Assembly (NCBI GenBank): GCA_016841675.1
Contig: JAENYQ010000001.1
Span: forward strand, 100,291 to 164,290
Direction of reading: 5' to 3'
Source of the DNA: Desulfotomaculum sp.
GTDB lineage: Bacteria > Bacillota > Desulfotomaculia > Desulfotomaculales > Desulfallaceae
Length of the DNA: 64,000 bases
Under the pieces are notes generated by a model. That model worked only from the letters and a program-made list of their open reading frames with translations, ran no database searches and was not told the DNA's origin. A program made the translations under genes and the position numbers. Below are positions 32,320-40,140 of this stretch, piece after piece; the first letter of the stretch is position 1, and each line of letters starts with the position of its first letter.

Positions 32320-32517
32320 TTATTTACTAAAAATCATTTCGGATTCATCGATCAACTCAATTATAGTGGCGGTGTCCCAATTCCAGGCCGCTTTTTTAAT
32401 GGCGTCGGTGTACGATGTAGCGCGTATTGCGTCAACGTGACCAAATTCACCCATGAAGCGGTCACCCGGGAAATATAGGCGAACGGGATACCATTTTAAT
32501 TTTGTTTTTTCATCCAA
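32320..32517 (-). CDS. small protein of unknown function, 65 aa
   Basis: TTG at 32517 with AAGGAGG 8 bases upstream. The product reads KWYPVRLYFPGDRFMGEFGHVDA then AIKKAAWNWDTATIIELIDE: strands followed by helices, like the small phage proteins that occur beside LPD29 proteins. No function was recognised. Confidence 0.6.
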   Translation of the reverse strand: MDEKTKLKWYPVRLYFPGDRFMGEFGHVDAIRATSYTDAIKKAAWNWDTATIIELIDESEMIFSK

Positions 32518-32534
32518 AGGTAGCGCCTCCTTTT

Positions 32535-32681
32535 TTATTTGTTCAACTCTTCGGTGCAGGGTTTAAAAAATGGAATGTCGCCGCATTTTTCATTATGGGG
32601 GCAATTTGGGCACAATTTTTTATAGTCAATAACTATGGGCGCCGGTGTGTTTATGGGGCGCTTTTTGCTGGGGTATTGCAT
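32535..32681 (-). CDS. small Cys-rich protein, 48 aa
   Basis: ATG at 32681 with AAAAGGAGG upstream. The product has KLCPNCPHNEKCGD and a later C, giving four cysteines in a zinc- or cluster-binding spacing similar to the 31810 and 34138 products. Three such proteins in one operon suggest a repeated theme. Confidence 0.6.
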   Translation of the reverse strand: MQYPSKKRPINTPAPIVIDYKKLCPNCPHNEKCGDIPFFKPCTEELNK

Positions 32682-32760
32682 GGGGTTAAAACCTCCTTTT
32701 TTTTGCATTCCTTCTGACTATCGCCGCCCGGGTTGGTTGGTGATGGCCGGCGCCACTCAG

Positions 32761-33590
32761 AAAAAATACAGAAAGATATACCGAGATTAAGACGACTAAT
32801 GGCCACTCGTCGCCCCGGTATGTAAGCTGGGTGAAGTTGCGCCTCGCTGGGTTTTGTTGCCGGACCTGCGGATTGCCGGGTTTTGTGGGTGATGGGTGTC
32901 GCCCGGGCGTCTGCAGTACGTCCGGGACTTTTGCCGCCTATTTGCAACGGTTCCACTGTTTAGCTTTAGGTCCCCCGGAAACACGTTCCAAATATGCGAC
33001 TAGAAAATATTCTTAGCCGGGGACCGCCGGGTGCTTAAGCTCCTTACCGGTATGGAGTGCCGCAGGTATTGCGGCGGGTGTTGCAGGTGTAACATTCCGG
33101 GGAGCGCCTCACCCGGTAGCATAGACAGTATATTTTGCGTGGCCGGTGGTGTCGGTGGCGCTATTTTTTAACATGATCCGCGCCTTGCACGCCTCCGAGA
33201 TTAACGTGGGCATTAGCGACCACGGGAAAGCCGGTTATGTATCTCGGCCCGAACTTTCCAGTCTCTGCCTCAGATAGATTGACGGACTATCACCGGCCAG
33301 ATTTCTAAATCATTGAATAGTGCTTTAGAATACTGACTAACATTCACTATATGACGTCGCCTAGTATTTAACCGCCCTGGCTGACCCGGCTTGACTCGCT
33401 ATTTAGGACAATACCTTTTCAGGTAACACCCTTGCATCCGCCCGGGGTTAATCGGGCATTAGGAGACTTGGAAGCATTCCCACCGGTGGCCGTGGCCGAT
33501 GTGGCCATGGTTTTAGGTGACCCTTAAGCGCCGCGCCGGTTTTTAGGACCGGCGACCCCGGCATTCTCGGGGTTGGGCCTAGCGGGTTCA
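32761..33590 (-). ncRNA. candidate giant structured non-coding RNA (about 830 nt)
   Basis: No credible open frame lies on either strand for about 830 bases. The segment is packed with helices: ACCCCG/CGGGGT (33555-33573), CGCCGGT/ACCGGCG (33534-33554), CGTGG/CCACG (about 33205-33225), GGCGC/GCGCC (33183-33157), GCCGCA/TGCGGC (33059-33075), CCGGGTG/CACCCGG enclosing GCTCC/GGAGC (33027-33116) and GGTCCCCcGG/CCGGGGACC (32969-33025). A pseudoknot is possible at 33303-33350. It ends with ATACCG/CGGTAT (32778-32821) and six T. Flanking genes read leftward. Size and phage setting recall GOLLD or ROOL; family membership is untested. Confidence 0.65.
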
Positions 33591-33593
33591 TGT

Positions 33594-34061
33594 TTACGCA
33601 CTGCCAAATTCACGTTCAAAGGCTTCCATGGAAGCCTTATGTGCCGCTTTTAGTTCCGCCGCCGCGATAAGTACCCATGCCGCGCGGGGTAGTTCGCCGG
33701 GACGCTTGTCGGTCATTTCGTTGGCTATGAGTTCGGCGTCTCGTTGGATGCGCCAGGCGTCAAAGTCTGCGTGCATGCTCTCTTCACTGTCGTAGTCGCC
33801 ATATGTCGGCATGTCAAATCTGTCATATTTAGTTACTATGATATGGTGTCCGTTGGTTTCAACGATGTAATGGGCGTCGGCGTGTTCGGTGTGGTAGATG
33901 GCCCAACCCATATCAGGGTATTTACTAAGTACGTCGGCGGCGTTATCGTCACTCTGGCGGGCATTATTAATGTAGCAGTTAATGTCAGTCTGGCCATGCA
34001 TGCCGGTTAAACTAGTTATACCTTTTTCTTTCAGGACTTTCAGCGCTTCAACCATTTTCAT
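33594..34061 (-). CDS. phage accessory protein of unknown function, 155 aa
   Basis: ATG with GGGAGG 8 bases upstream. The product is helical at both ends, with a His/Tyr-rich middle (YHTEHADAHYIVETNGHHIIV). The C-terminal Ala-rich helix (ELKAAHKASMEAFEREFG) is amphipathic. It has no known motif. It lies directly upstream of the candidate structured RNA in the same leftward operon. Confidence 0.6.
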   Translation of the reverse strand: MKMVEALKVLKEKGITSLTGMHGQTDINCYINNARQSDDNAADVLSKYPDMGWAIYHTEHADAHYIVETNGHHIIVTKYDRFDMPTYGDYDSEESMHADFDAWRIQRDAELIANEMTDKRPGELPRAAWVLIAAAELKAAHKASMEAFEREFGSA

Positions 34062-34137
34062 TTTGTGGGCCTCCCTATATTTTTATTAGCTGGGGTTGTG
34101 ACCAGTCTTCCAGCATTACCGGCGATTTGTGTCGCCG

Positions 34138-34281
34138 TCACTCTGCTTTTATTGTTTTATCTTTACGGTAGGGGCATTTTTTATAGTCGCATTTACTACA
34201 GCACGAATTATTCTTTTGTACATCATTTACTTTAACCATGTAAGCATATTGCAGCATTTTCGGTTGATATTTGCTTCTCAT
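34138..34281 (-). CDS. small Cys-rich basic protein, 47 aa
   Basis: The ATG at 34281 follows AAAGGAAGG. The longer frame to 34350 has no start signal. The product ends with SCCSKCDYKKCPYRKDK, a four-cysteine cluster in a basic context, probably a small zinc or nucleic-acid-binding protein. It is the first gene behind the operon promoter. Confidence 0.6.
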   Translation of the reverse strand: MRSKYQPKMLQYAYMVKVNDVQKNNSCCSKCDYKKCPYRKDKTIKAE

Positions 34282-34354
34282 TTTTAACCTTCCTTTAATG
34301 TGGTGCGATATTTGAATGAGAAAGTTTTTCAACCTGTGCCTATTCTCCATCTTC

Positions 34355-34668
34355 TCGGGCGGCCCCCCAATGTATCTCAGGTGAACTCAATCACCTAATT
34401 GTGCCCGTCTGCTGGGCGGGTGCGACAGCTCTCATACTTTACCGGTTAACACCGATTCCGTAGTTGCTGCATATCAAACCGTTCGCCTGGAGAAAAACCT
34501 TCTCAAATTTGATTTCTTTATTTCAACCACTTTCCGCAACTCTGCGCGCGTTCGGCTCGGTTCCGGTGGTTCCCGTCCCTTGGTCGGCTTGATGCCGACT
34601 TCCCCGGGCTGGGCTTGTGGTGGTTCTCTGTGTGTAGTTGTTCGGTGCGCTTGTGTTGTTCTCTTGCT
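34355..34668 (-). ncRNA. structured 5' leader of the leftward accessory operon
   Basis: About 310 nt lie between the promoter at 34676-34704 and the first gene. They contain no good open frame but several perfect hairpins: GTCGGC/GCCGAC, AGGTGA/TCACCT, GAGAA/TTCTC and CCCG/CGGG stems. A leader this long and structured may be a regulatory RNA or riboswitch-like element; I do not recognise a known class. Confidence 0.45.
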
Positions 34669-34675
34669 TGATATA

Positions 34676-34704
34676 AGTATAAACGATATTCAAGATAAAT
34701 ACAA
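34676..34704 (-). promoter_or_regulatory. sigma-A promoter of the leftward accessory operon
   Basis: On the - strand TTGTAT (34704-34699) and TATACT (34681-34676) are 17 bases apart. It lies upstream of the structured leader and of all small leftward genes down to about 30431. Confidence 0.6.
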
Positions 34705-34802
34705 TACCTAAAACAAAAAATTTTCGGTATTTCTTAAAAAAGTTTTTGGGGTTGCGGGTTTATCGTAACAGGGGAGTAAATAAAAAAACCGGCATTCCCT
34801 GG

Positions 34803-35126
34803 TTACTGGGTTCCGGTGTGGTCAGTGCTGTTTTGGTCAGTGCTGCCGGTGGTTTTTAATCGGATGAATTCAGATGCGGAAAGGTTATGTTTTGCGGCGT
34901 TCTGTTGGATTGTTTCCCACTCCCGATCTGTTGCCTTGAAGGCCCGAAGGCGGCGCGGGTTGTCGGTGCGTGGACGGCCAGCTCCAGGACGGGAGCCGCC
35001 CCAGTTGGCCGGTGGTTTGGGGTTTGGATGCCCGGTGGCCGGTGTTGGTGGTGCCGGTGTTGGTGGTGCCGGTGTTGGTGGTGCCGGTGTTGGTGGTCTT
35101 GGTGGCTTGTTTGGTTTGGTGGGCAT
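34803..35126 (-). CDS. Pro-rich protein with RHH-like C-terminal domain, 107 aa
   Basis: The N-terminal third is a (TPAPP)n repeat region encoded by 15-bp tandem repeats. Next is GGSRPGAGRPR, an AT-hook-like motif common in phage DNA-binding proteins. The C-terminus (FKATDREWETIQQNAAKHN... SASEFIRLK) resembles a ribbon-helix-helix domain and the end of the 29194-29619 product. It is probably a DNA-binding regulator with its own promoter. The + strand frames over the repeat are shadows. Confidence 0.65.
   Translation of the reverse strand: MPTKPNKPPRPPTPAPPTPAPPTPAPPTPATGHPNPKPPANWGGSRPGAGRPRTDNPRRLRAFKATDREWETIQQNAAKHNLSASEFIRLKTTGSTDQNSTDHTGTQ
35034..35100. repeat. 15-bp tandem repeat in the Pro-rich gene
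   Basis: About 4 copies of GGTGCCGGTGTTGGT encode the TPAPP pentapeptides of the leftward gene. Such repeats can change copy number and so the linker length. Confidence 0.8.
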
Positions 35127-35173
35127 GTGGCATTGCTCCTTTGTGGTTTGGTGGTTTGGAATTATTGTATTAA

Positions 35174-35203
35174 AGTATATACTTTATTTCCGGGTTTGGT
35201 CAA
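35174..35203 (-). promoter_or_regulatory. promoter of the Pro-rich RHH gene
   Basis: On the - strand TTGACC (35203-35198) and TATACT (35179-35174) are separated by 18 bases, about 45 bp upstream of the gene start at 35126. Confidence 0.6.
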
Positions 35204-35261
35204 TATGTGGGTAGGTGTTTCGGGGACGAAAAATATATTTCCCGGGTTGGGTAAAACATGG

Positions 35262-35290
35262 TTGACTTGTGTGTAAATAAGGAGTATAAT
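35262..35290 (+). promoter_or_regulatory. near-consensus sigma-A promoter before the packaging genes
   Basis: TTGACT (35262-35267) and TATAAT (35285-35290) are 17 bases apart, the best + strand promoter of the region. It points at the terminase and structural operon but is followed by a terminator before the first gene. Confidence 0.75.
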
Positions 35291-35296
35291 GTTATT

Positions 35297-35460
35297 GATT
35301 ATGATATATTAGGATAAGTATATAATAAAGTAATAGTATATCATAATATATAGATATAAGATATACTATTAATAGATAGAGTATAATAGTAGGGTTATAT
35401 AGGTAATAAGGATAAAATAAAAAGACAGGGATCTAATATTAATTGGTCCCTGTTTAATTA
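35297..35460 (+). ncRNA. A/T-rich leader or small RNA with attenuator, about 160 nt
   Basis: Between the promoter and the terminator is an A/T-rich segment containing a perfect 11-bp inverted repeat, AATAGTATATC/GATATACTATT (about 35333-35373). No gene fits. It may be a small RNA, or a leader where late transcription is held until antitermination or the ArpU-like regulator acts. Confidence 0.45.
35424..35457 (+). terminator. terminator / attenuator before terS
   Basis: ACAGGGA and TCCCTGT close a loop of about 16 bases, followed by TTAATTA. It lies about 35 bp before the terminase small subunit start. Confidence 0.6.
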
Positions 35461-35491
35461 TGCCGGTTTGGCCGGCGTGGTGGTGGTGGCC

Positions 35492-35977
35492 ATGAGTGAC
35501 GCAGGCGCATTAGTAGTCAGGGAAGCGGAATACATGGAGCCGGTGCCACATAATAGGGAAGGCGAACAACCAGCCATTGCATTTGACGAGGAAACACAGA
35601 TTGCCGCCCTGAATAAAGCATTCAATGAGGGCAAGAGTATTGTTGTAGTATGTAAACAGATGGGCATACATAGAAGTACCCTTGGCAGATGGATCAAGGA
35701 AATGGAAGAGGAAGTAAGCACTGACGCCCGGGCGCAGGATGTTGGATTCATTAAAGCACTTGGTGCAAAAATGAACCAGCTCATAGACGCCCTAACTACG
35801 GAAAAACTTACCAAAGCCAGCCCCAGAGACATTGCGATCGCCTTTGGCATCCTTGCCGACAAGAGAAGGGATATTATGGGACCCCAAACCAAAGACGATG
35901 GAATCAGTCTTAAGATAGCCTGGAAAGATGGCGCCGGTGCCGTGGAACTCACCACCAGCGGCGCTAAAAGGACATAA
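35492..35977 (+). CDS. terS: terminase small subunit
   Basis: The ATG at 35492 is preferred; GGTGGTGGTGG lies directly upstream and the open frame from 35468 has no better start. The product (161 aa) has an N-terminal helix-turn-helix (GKSIVVVCKQMGIHRSTLGR) for binding the packaging site, then a helical oligomerisation region (LGAKMNQLIDALTTEKLTK). It is followed, after a 650-bp gap, by terL. Small subunits diverge widely, so the call rests on domain plus position. Confidence 0.7.
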   Translation: MSDAGALVVREAEYMEPVPHNREGEQPAIAFDEETQIAALNKAFNEGKSIVVVCKQMGIHRSTLGRWIKEMEEEVSTDARAQDVGFIKALGAKMNQLIDALTTEKLTKASPRDIAIAFGILADKRRDIMGPQTKDDGISLKIAWKDGAGAVELTTSGAKRT

Positions 35978-36025
35978 AAAACATATAATACCGAAACTAG
36001 TTACAAACGGTATTCCATAGCTCAT

Positions 36026-36635
36026 TATTTACGCTACAATACAATAATATTATACATTCATCCATAACATTACGCCCGGCGCTTATTTATCAGCCCGGGC
36101 GTTTGCATTGCCAGGCACAATGTGGGACCGATTTGCCAGGCTTGTCGCGGCCGGGGGCGGGGGGGGTGCCTGGTTTGGTCGCCGAGAGGTACCGCGAACA
36201 CTTTTGTAAAACAAATGCGCCCCCATAATTTAGGAGATTAGTCAACTAACTAGCATCGAGGCAACGCCCGGCCCATCGCCCCGCGCACTATGGTGGAACT
36301 CCGTTCCCCCAATCCCCTTCCCGGGCAACATCATCCCCGGATTATTGCGCTTATCGCCCCCTGTCTGTTGGTTACACTCAATAGTATAACCAACAGACCA
36401 ACTAACGAATGAACCAATGAATATTTCACCCCAAAACAGGGATGTTTTGTTTTTAATTTTTCAACCTAAACAATAATAAATAAAATTTCCCCCGCCCTGC
36501 GCGAATTGGCATCCGCGTCCTCCGCGCCGTCCCACCCGGCGTAAAGGGCGGGGTCCCTGGTGGGCATCCCCGGTGGGTAATATCTTAACGCAAATAACGC
36601 AAAGAATACCAATACCCAAGGGCCGGTGATCCTCA
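36026..36635. other. long gene-free gap between terS and terL with strong inverted repeats
   Basis: No gene fits here. Three palindromes stand out. GCCCGG/CCGGGC with T-rich flanks (36071-36106) could end transcription. GTCTGTTGGTTA/TAACCAACAGAC (36363-36398) is a perfect 12-bp inverted repeat. CCCCGCCCT/AGGGCGGGG (36490-36553) encloses a GC-rich region just before terL. A G-run (8 G) lies at about 36158-36168. A packaging (cos/pac) site is the likely explanation for at least part of it. Confidence 0.45.
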
Positions 36636-38576
36636 ATGTCTGAACGTACCCGGGAAGAAATATTAGAGGATTTGGCCGCTAAAATGCGCCGTCGTGCGCC
36701 GGTGCAGGCAAGTGGTGCAAGTGCAACTACACCCAAAAACACTCACACCACCACAACTACCACAATCACTGCCGATACTGCCCCTAGTGAAACAAAAATC
36801 TGCTCCTTCTGTGGAAATGAATTCACCCCGGGCAAAAATCCAAAACATAAATACTGCTCCACCACCTGCAACACTAAGGCGCAAAACCAGAAGCAGAAGC
36901 AAAGAAGGGACAATGCACCCCCAGACCCGGACAATCCTCGCCCCAAAGATAAACTTGTCCGAGTAAAATGTCAGAATCCAAACTGTCCCAATGGTGGCGT
37001 GTTTGAAACCACCGAAGAACTGTACAAGAAAATGAAAAAATACTGCGACGAGAACTGTCGCAAGGAAGCACACCGCCTAAAATACACCTTACCACCCAAA
37101 CCGAAACCGGAAAAACCGGTAAGTTTGGCGGATGAAATAGCCAAGCAGAAGCACAGTGACCCACCGGGCGACCCAGTGAGCACCACCTTGGACATCCAAA
37201 CCGACTCAGAAACCCAGTCCCAGTCCCAACCCAAGCCCAAACAAGAGCAAGTAGTAGAAATCGACTACGAACCTCACTCTGGCGGCCAGCGCCTGGTCCA
37301 TGAATCCCAGGCCCGATTCAAGGTTTTAATATGTGGTGCTAGGTGGGGCAAAGACCGCTGCCTGATAAATGAGTTTATAGTAAAATTTGCCCAGATGCTG
37401 TCCGAACAGGACCGGCCAACTACACTCATCCCCAGAGTTCACGGATGGCTTGTCGCCCCGACATTCCCACTGGCCAAGCAGATGTGGCGTGAACTTGTTC
37501 ACTTCTGGCCCCGGCAGTGGCGGGTTAATAAAAACGAGGCCGAACATCGCCTGGAAACAGTCGGTGGCGGCATTATTGAAGTCAAATCAGCAGATAACCC
37601 GGATTCCCTGGTGTCTGTAGGACTCGATGCCCTACTCATGACAGAGGCTGCCCGGGTTAAGGATATGGAAACAACATGGTCATACCTGCGTGGTCGTCTT
37701 TCCTCTCCCGGCAGAGGACCGCATGGTACCGGCGGGATCGCCATGATAAACAGCACCCCTAAAGGAAGAAACTACCTGTACCAAATGTTTCAATGGGGTT
37801 TGGATGAACGTTTCCCGGAATGGGAGTCGTTTCAGTTTCCAACGTCGTCAAATCCATATATTCATCCCAAGGAGATTGAGGAAGCGCAGCGCACCTTGCC
37901 AGAGCGCCTGTTTCGCCAAGAGTTTTTAGGCGAGTTCTTAGAGGACTCCGGCGAAGTCTTTGCCAACATTGACGACATCTCAACCGGGGTGACGCAGGAA
38001 CCGGAACCGGGCCGAGTTTATAAGGCGGCATGGGACCCTGCCCAACGTAATGACTATTCAGCTTTTGGCATCCGGGATGACCGTGGTGTTCAGGTGTTGC
38101 GCGAACGATGGACCGGCCTGCCCTGGACGATTCAGCTGAACAAAGTAGAGGCTTACTGTAAACTTTACAATAATGCTCATCTGGACATGGACTCTACCGG
38201 CCTAGGTGAAACATTGCCAGAGGCTGTGGCACAGCGCGGTATTAGTGTTACTGGCCACTTTTTCACTAACGCCTTCAAGGAGCAAATGGTATCTCATTTT
38301 TCCCTGCTGTGTGAAGGCAGGGATGTTATTTTAATAAACGACAAACCGCAAAAAGAAGAGTTAAAAGCATATACCTACAGTTTTACAAAAACTGGCAAAG
38401 TAAGTTTTCACCACCCAGTAGGTGGAAATGATGACCTGGTTACAATGTTGCTATTGCTTTACCGGGATTACAATGCCCTAACTTCGACATTGCCCTATAT
38501 TGGATTGTTACTGGGTAGCAATGTTGGTACACCAAGAAATAAACTACCCCTGGCGGCAGGCAGTGGCAAATATTAA
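36636..38576 (+). CDS. terL: terminase large subunit with N-terminal zinc finger
   Basis: Residues about 50-75 form a zinc finger (CSFCGNEFTPG, CSTTC) and about 115-145 a second CxxxxC...C set, then a Pro/Gln-rich linker; most TerL proteins lack this 190-residue extension. The ATPase has a Walker A-like GARWGKDR (about 234) and Walker B LLMTEAARVKD (about 331). The nuclease has WDPAQRNDYS (about 465), DMDSTGLGE (about 517) and NDDLV (about 598). The motor cuts and pumps DNA into the prohead. The ribosome binding site is weak (GGTGATC). Confidence 0.88.
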   Translation: MSERTREEILEDLAAKMRRRAPVQASGASATTPKNTHTTTTTTITADTAPSETKICSFCGNEFTPGKNPKHKYCSTTCNTKAQNQKQKQRRDNAPPDPDNPRPKDKLVRVKCQNPNCPNGGVFETTEELYKKMKKYCDENCRKEAHRLKYTLPPKPKPEKPVSLADEIAKQKHSDPPGDPVSTTLDIQTDSETQSQSQPKPKQEQVVEIDYEPHSGGQRLVHESQARFKVLICGARWGKDRCLINEFIVKFAQMLSEQDRPTTLIPRVHGWLVAPTFPLAKQMWRELVHFWPRQWRVNKNEAEHRLETVGGGIIEVKSADNPDSLVSVGLDALLMTEAARVKDMETTWSYLRGRLSSPGRGPHGTGGIAMINSTPKGRNYLYQMFQWGLDERFPEWESFQFPTSSNPYIHPKEIEEAQRTLPERLFRQEFLGEFLEDSGEVFANIDDISTGVTQEPEPGRVYKAAWDPAQRNDYSAFGIRDDRGVQVLRERWTGLPWTIQLNKVEAYCKLYNNAHLDMDSTGLGETLPEAVAQRGISVTGHFFTNAFKEQMVSHFSLLCEGRDVILINDKPQKEELKAYTYSFTKTGKVSFHHPVGGNDDLVTMLLLLYRDYNALTSTLPYIGLLLGSNVGTPRNKLPLAAGSGKY

Positions 38577-38590
38577 GAGGTGGTGGCGAA

Positions 38591-39985
38591 TTGGCCCCTA
38601 AATCAAAGTCTAAAGCAAAAAAATATAACGGTGCCGCGGCATCATCCCAAACCATTTCAGCCGGTCGTTTTACCAGGGCGTCATGGGACACCGGGACAGG
38701 TTTATCGGTTCCATTAACTCCGGAAAAGTCGATACCGACCGAACTTTTAGCCAACCTGCGCCTTTGCCGCACAGTGCAAGGGGCGTTACGACTATTAAGG
38801 AAATACCACCCGGACACATCCATGGCTGTATGGAACTTCCTGCGCCTGGCCAATATTGGGCATACCATGGAAATTTACGCATTAGATGGTAAAACACGTT
38901 TAAAGCGGGCTGAAAAAAAATGGAATGAAGAGTTGGCACCGCGCATTTTTGGGGTGTCTAATTCTGGCCTGGACGGATTGGTGGACATGCTTCACCTGTC
39001 TGGCCTTATAGATGGGGCAATGGGCGTTGAGGCAGAGGTTGATTCAACCCTTACCGATATAGTGGATGTGCATTGGATTGACCCCATGACTATTGAATGG
39101 GTACCCGAGGACCGTAATGGGCGCAAAATACTAGTTCCATACCAACGTCAATTTGGTTTACCGACCCCGGTATCTTTGGAGAATGCAAACTTCTTCTGGG
39201 TGCCTACCGACCCGGATGGTGATTCACCGATTGGTAATAGTCCCATGGCGGCGGCGGTGATGGCCGCTGATTTTCAGATGCAGATTAATTTTGATATGCA
39301 GAAAGTGTTACATAACCAGGGTTGGCCCAGGTATGATGTGGCGGTGGCCTTGGAGTTGGCATTGACTTCAGCACCCCCGGATGTTAAGGCCGACCCGGAA
39401 AAACTAAGGAAATATCTTACCCAGCGCCTGACTGACATTCAAACTTATTTTAATGATTTGAAGCCGGATGATTCGTTTATCCACTATGACGATTCTAAAA
39501 TCCAACTGGTTAACGGTGCTGCTGGTGCCCGCGGTATTGATGTGCGGGCTATTAATGAAGGCGTGGATGTTAGCCTCATGTCTGGCACAAAACAGTTGGC
39601 TATTTTTATGAACCGCAACCAGGGGGTTACCGAAACATGGGGTTCGGTGCAGTTTAAAATTTATTGCTCCAGCTTACGGGCTATGCAGCGCGGCAGTAAG
39701 CGCATCATTGAATCAGTGGCCCGGCTTGCTTTGCGGGTATGGGGCATACAGGGCAAACCTCAATTGACTTATAACAAGGTTGACGACCAAGGTGAGAAAA
39801 TACGTCAGGAAATTGAACAAGCCCGGGCCAACTACTGGTCATTCTGTCAGGCCCAAGGTTGGGTTGACGAGAATGAAGCTGCTGAGAATGTGGTTGGTCA
39901 CAAGGCAACTGGTACGTCGGCGCAGGCGCAGACTGGGGGTGGCGACGGAGATGGTGAAGATGGAAACGGTGACGGAGATAGCTAA
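38591..39985 (+). CDS. portal protein
   Basis: TTG start with AAGAGGTGG upstream. The 464 residues follow terL directly and show the portal pattern: WNFLRLANIGHTMEIYA near the start, a middle DPMTIEWVPEDRNGRK, then GDSPIGNSPMAAAVMAADFQ and a C-terminal helical/acidic tail (GGGDGDGEDGNGDGD). It forms the dodecameric channel at the capsid vertex. The Asp/Gly tail is low-complexity. Confidence 0.82.
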   Translation: MAPKSKSKAKKYNGAAASSQTISAGRFTRASWDTGTGLSVPLTPEKSIPTELLANLRLCRTVQGALRLLRKYHPDTSMAVWNFLRLANIGHTMEIYALDGKTRLKRAEKKWNEELAPRIFGVSNSGLDGLVDMLHLSGLIDGAMGVEAEVDSTLTDIVDVHWIDPMTIEWVPEDRNGRKILVPYQRQFGLPTPVSLENANFFWVPTDPDGDSPIGNSPMAAAVMAADFQMQINFDMQKVLHNQGWPRYDVAVALELALTSAPPDVKADPEKLRKYLTQRLTDIQTYFNDLKPDDSFIHYDDSKIQLVNGAAGARGIDVRAINEGVDVSLMSGTKQLAIFMNRNQGVTETWGSVQFKIYCSSLRAMQRGSKRIIESVARLALRVWGIQGKPQLTYNKVDDQGEKIRQEIEQARANYWSFCQAQGWVDENEAAENVVGHKATGTSAQAQTGGGDGDGEDGNGDGDS

Positions 39986-40139
39986 CGACAAAGAAAAAAT
40001 GAGCAAAGTTCAGGAAAATACAGCCAGGACAATCAAATTAAAGCAACAAATCCAGGAAGAAAAAATGCTAAAAACATTGCAAGATTTACAGGGTGATGTT
40101 GTATCCTTACCTACGACCATGAAAGGTGGTGCTTATTAA
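39960..40139 (+). CDS. small coiled-coil head protein, 59 aa
   Basis: ATG at 39960 (CGGAG 9 bases upstream) overlaps the portal end by 26 bp in another frame. The product is a charged helix (METVTEIANDKEKMSKV... KLKQQIQEEKMLKTLQ) ending near SLPTTMKGGAY. The longer frame from 39780 is not used because it would lie inside the portal gene. A head accessory role is inferred from position. Confidence 0.5.
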   Translation: METVTEIANDKEKMSKVQENTARTIKLKQQIQEEKMLKTLQDLQGDVVSLPTTMKGGAY

Positions 40140-40140
40140 A

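Noticed and set aside
32651-33016. Open frames of 61-101 aa on both strands inside the structured RNA
   Set aside because: No ribosome binding sites, composition like random GC-rich DNA, and they cut across strong helices.
34816-35276. Several rightward open frames across the 15-bp repeat
   Set aside because: They are shadows of the leftward Pro-rich gene; the leftward frame has a promoter and a conserved C-terminal domain.
39780-39959. Longer N-terminus of the small head protein overlapping the portal gene
   Set aside because: It would overlap the portal by about 200 bp and is rich in Arg/Thr as expected for an out-of-frame read; the start at 39960 has a ribosome binding site.
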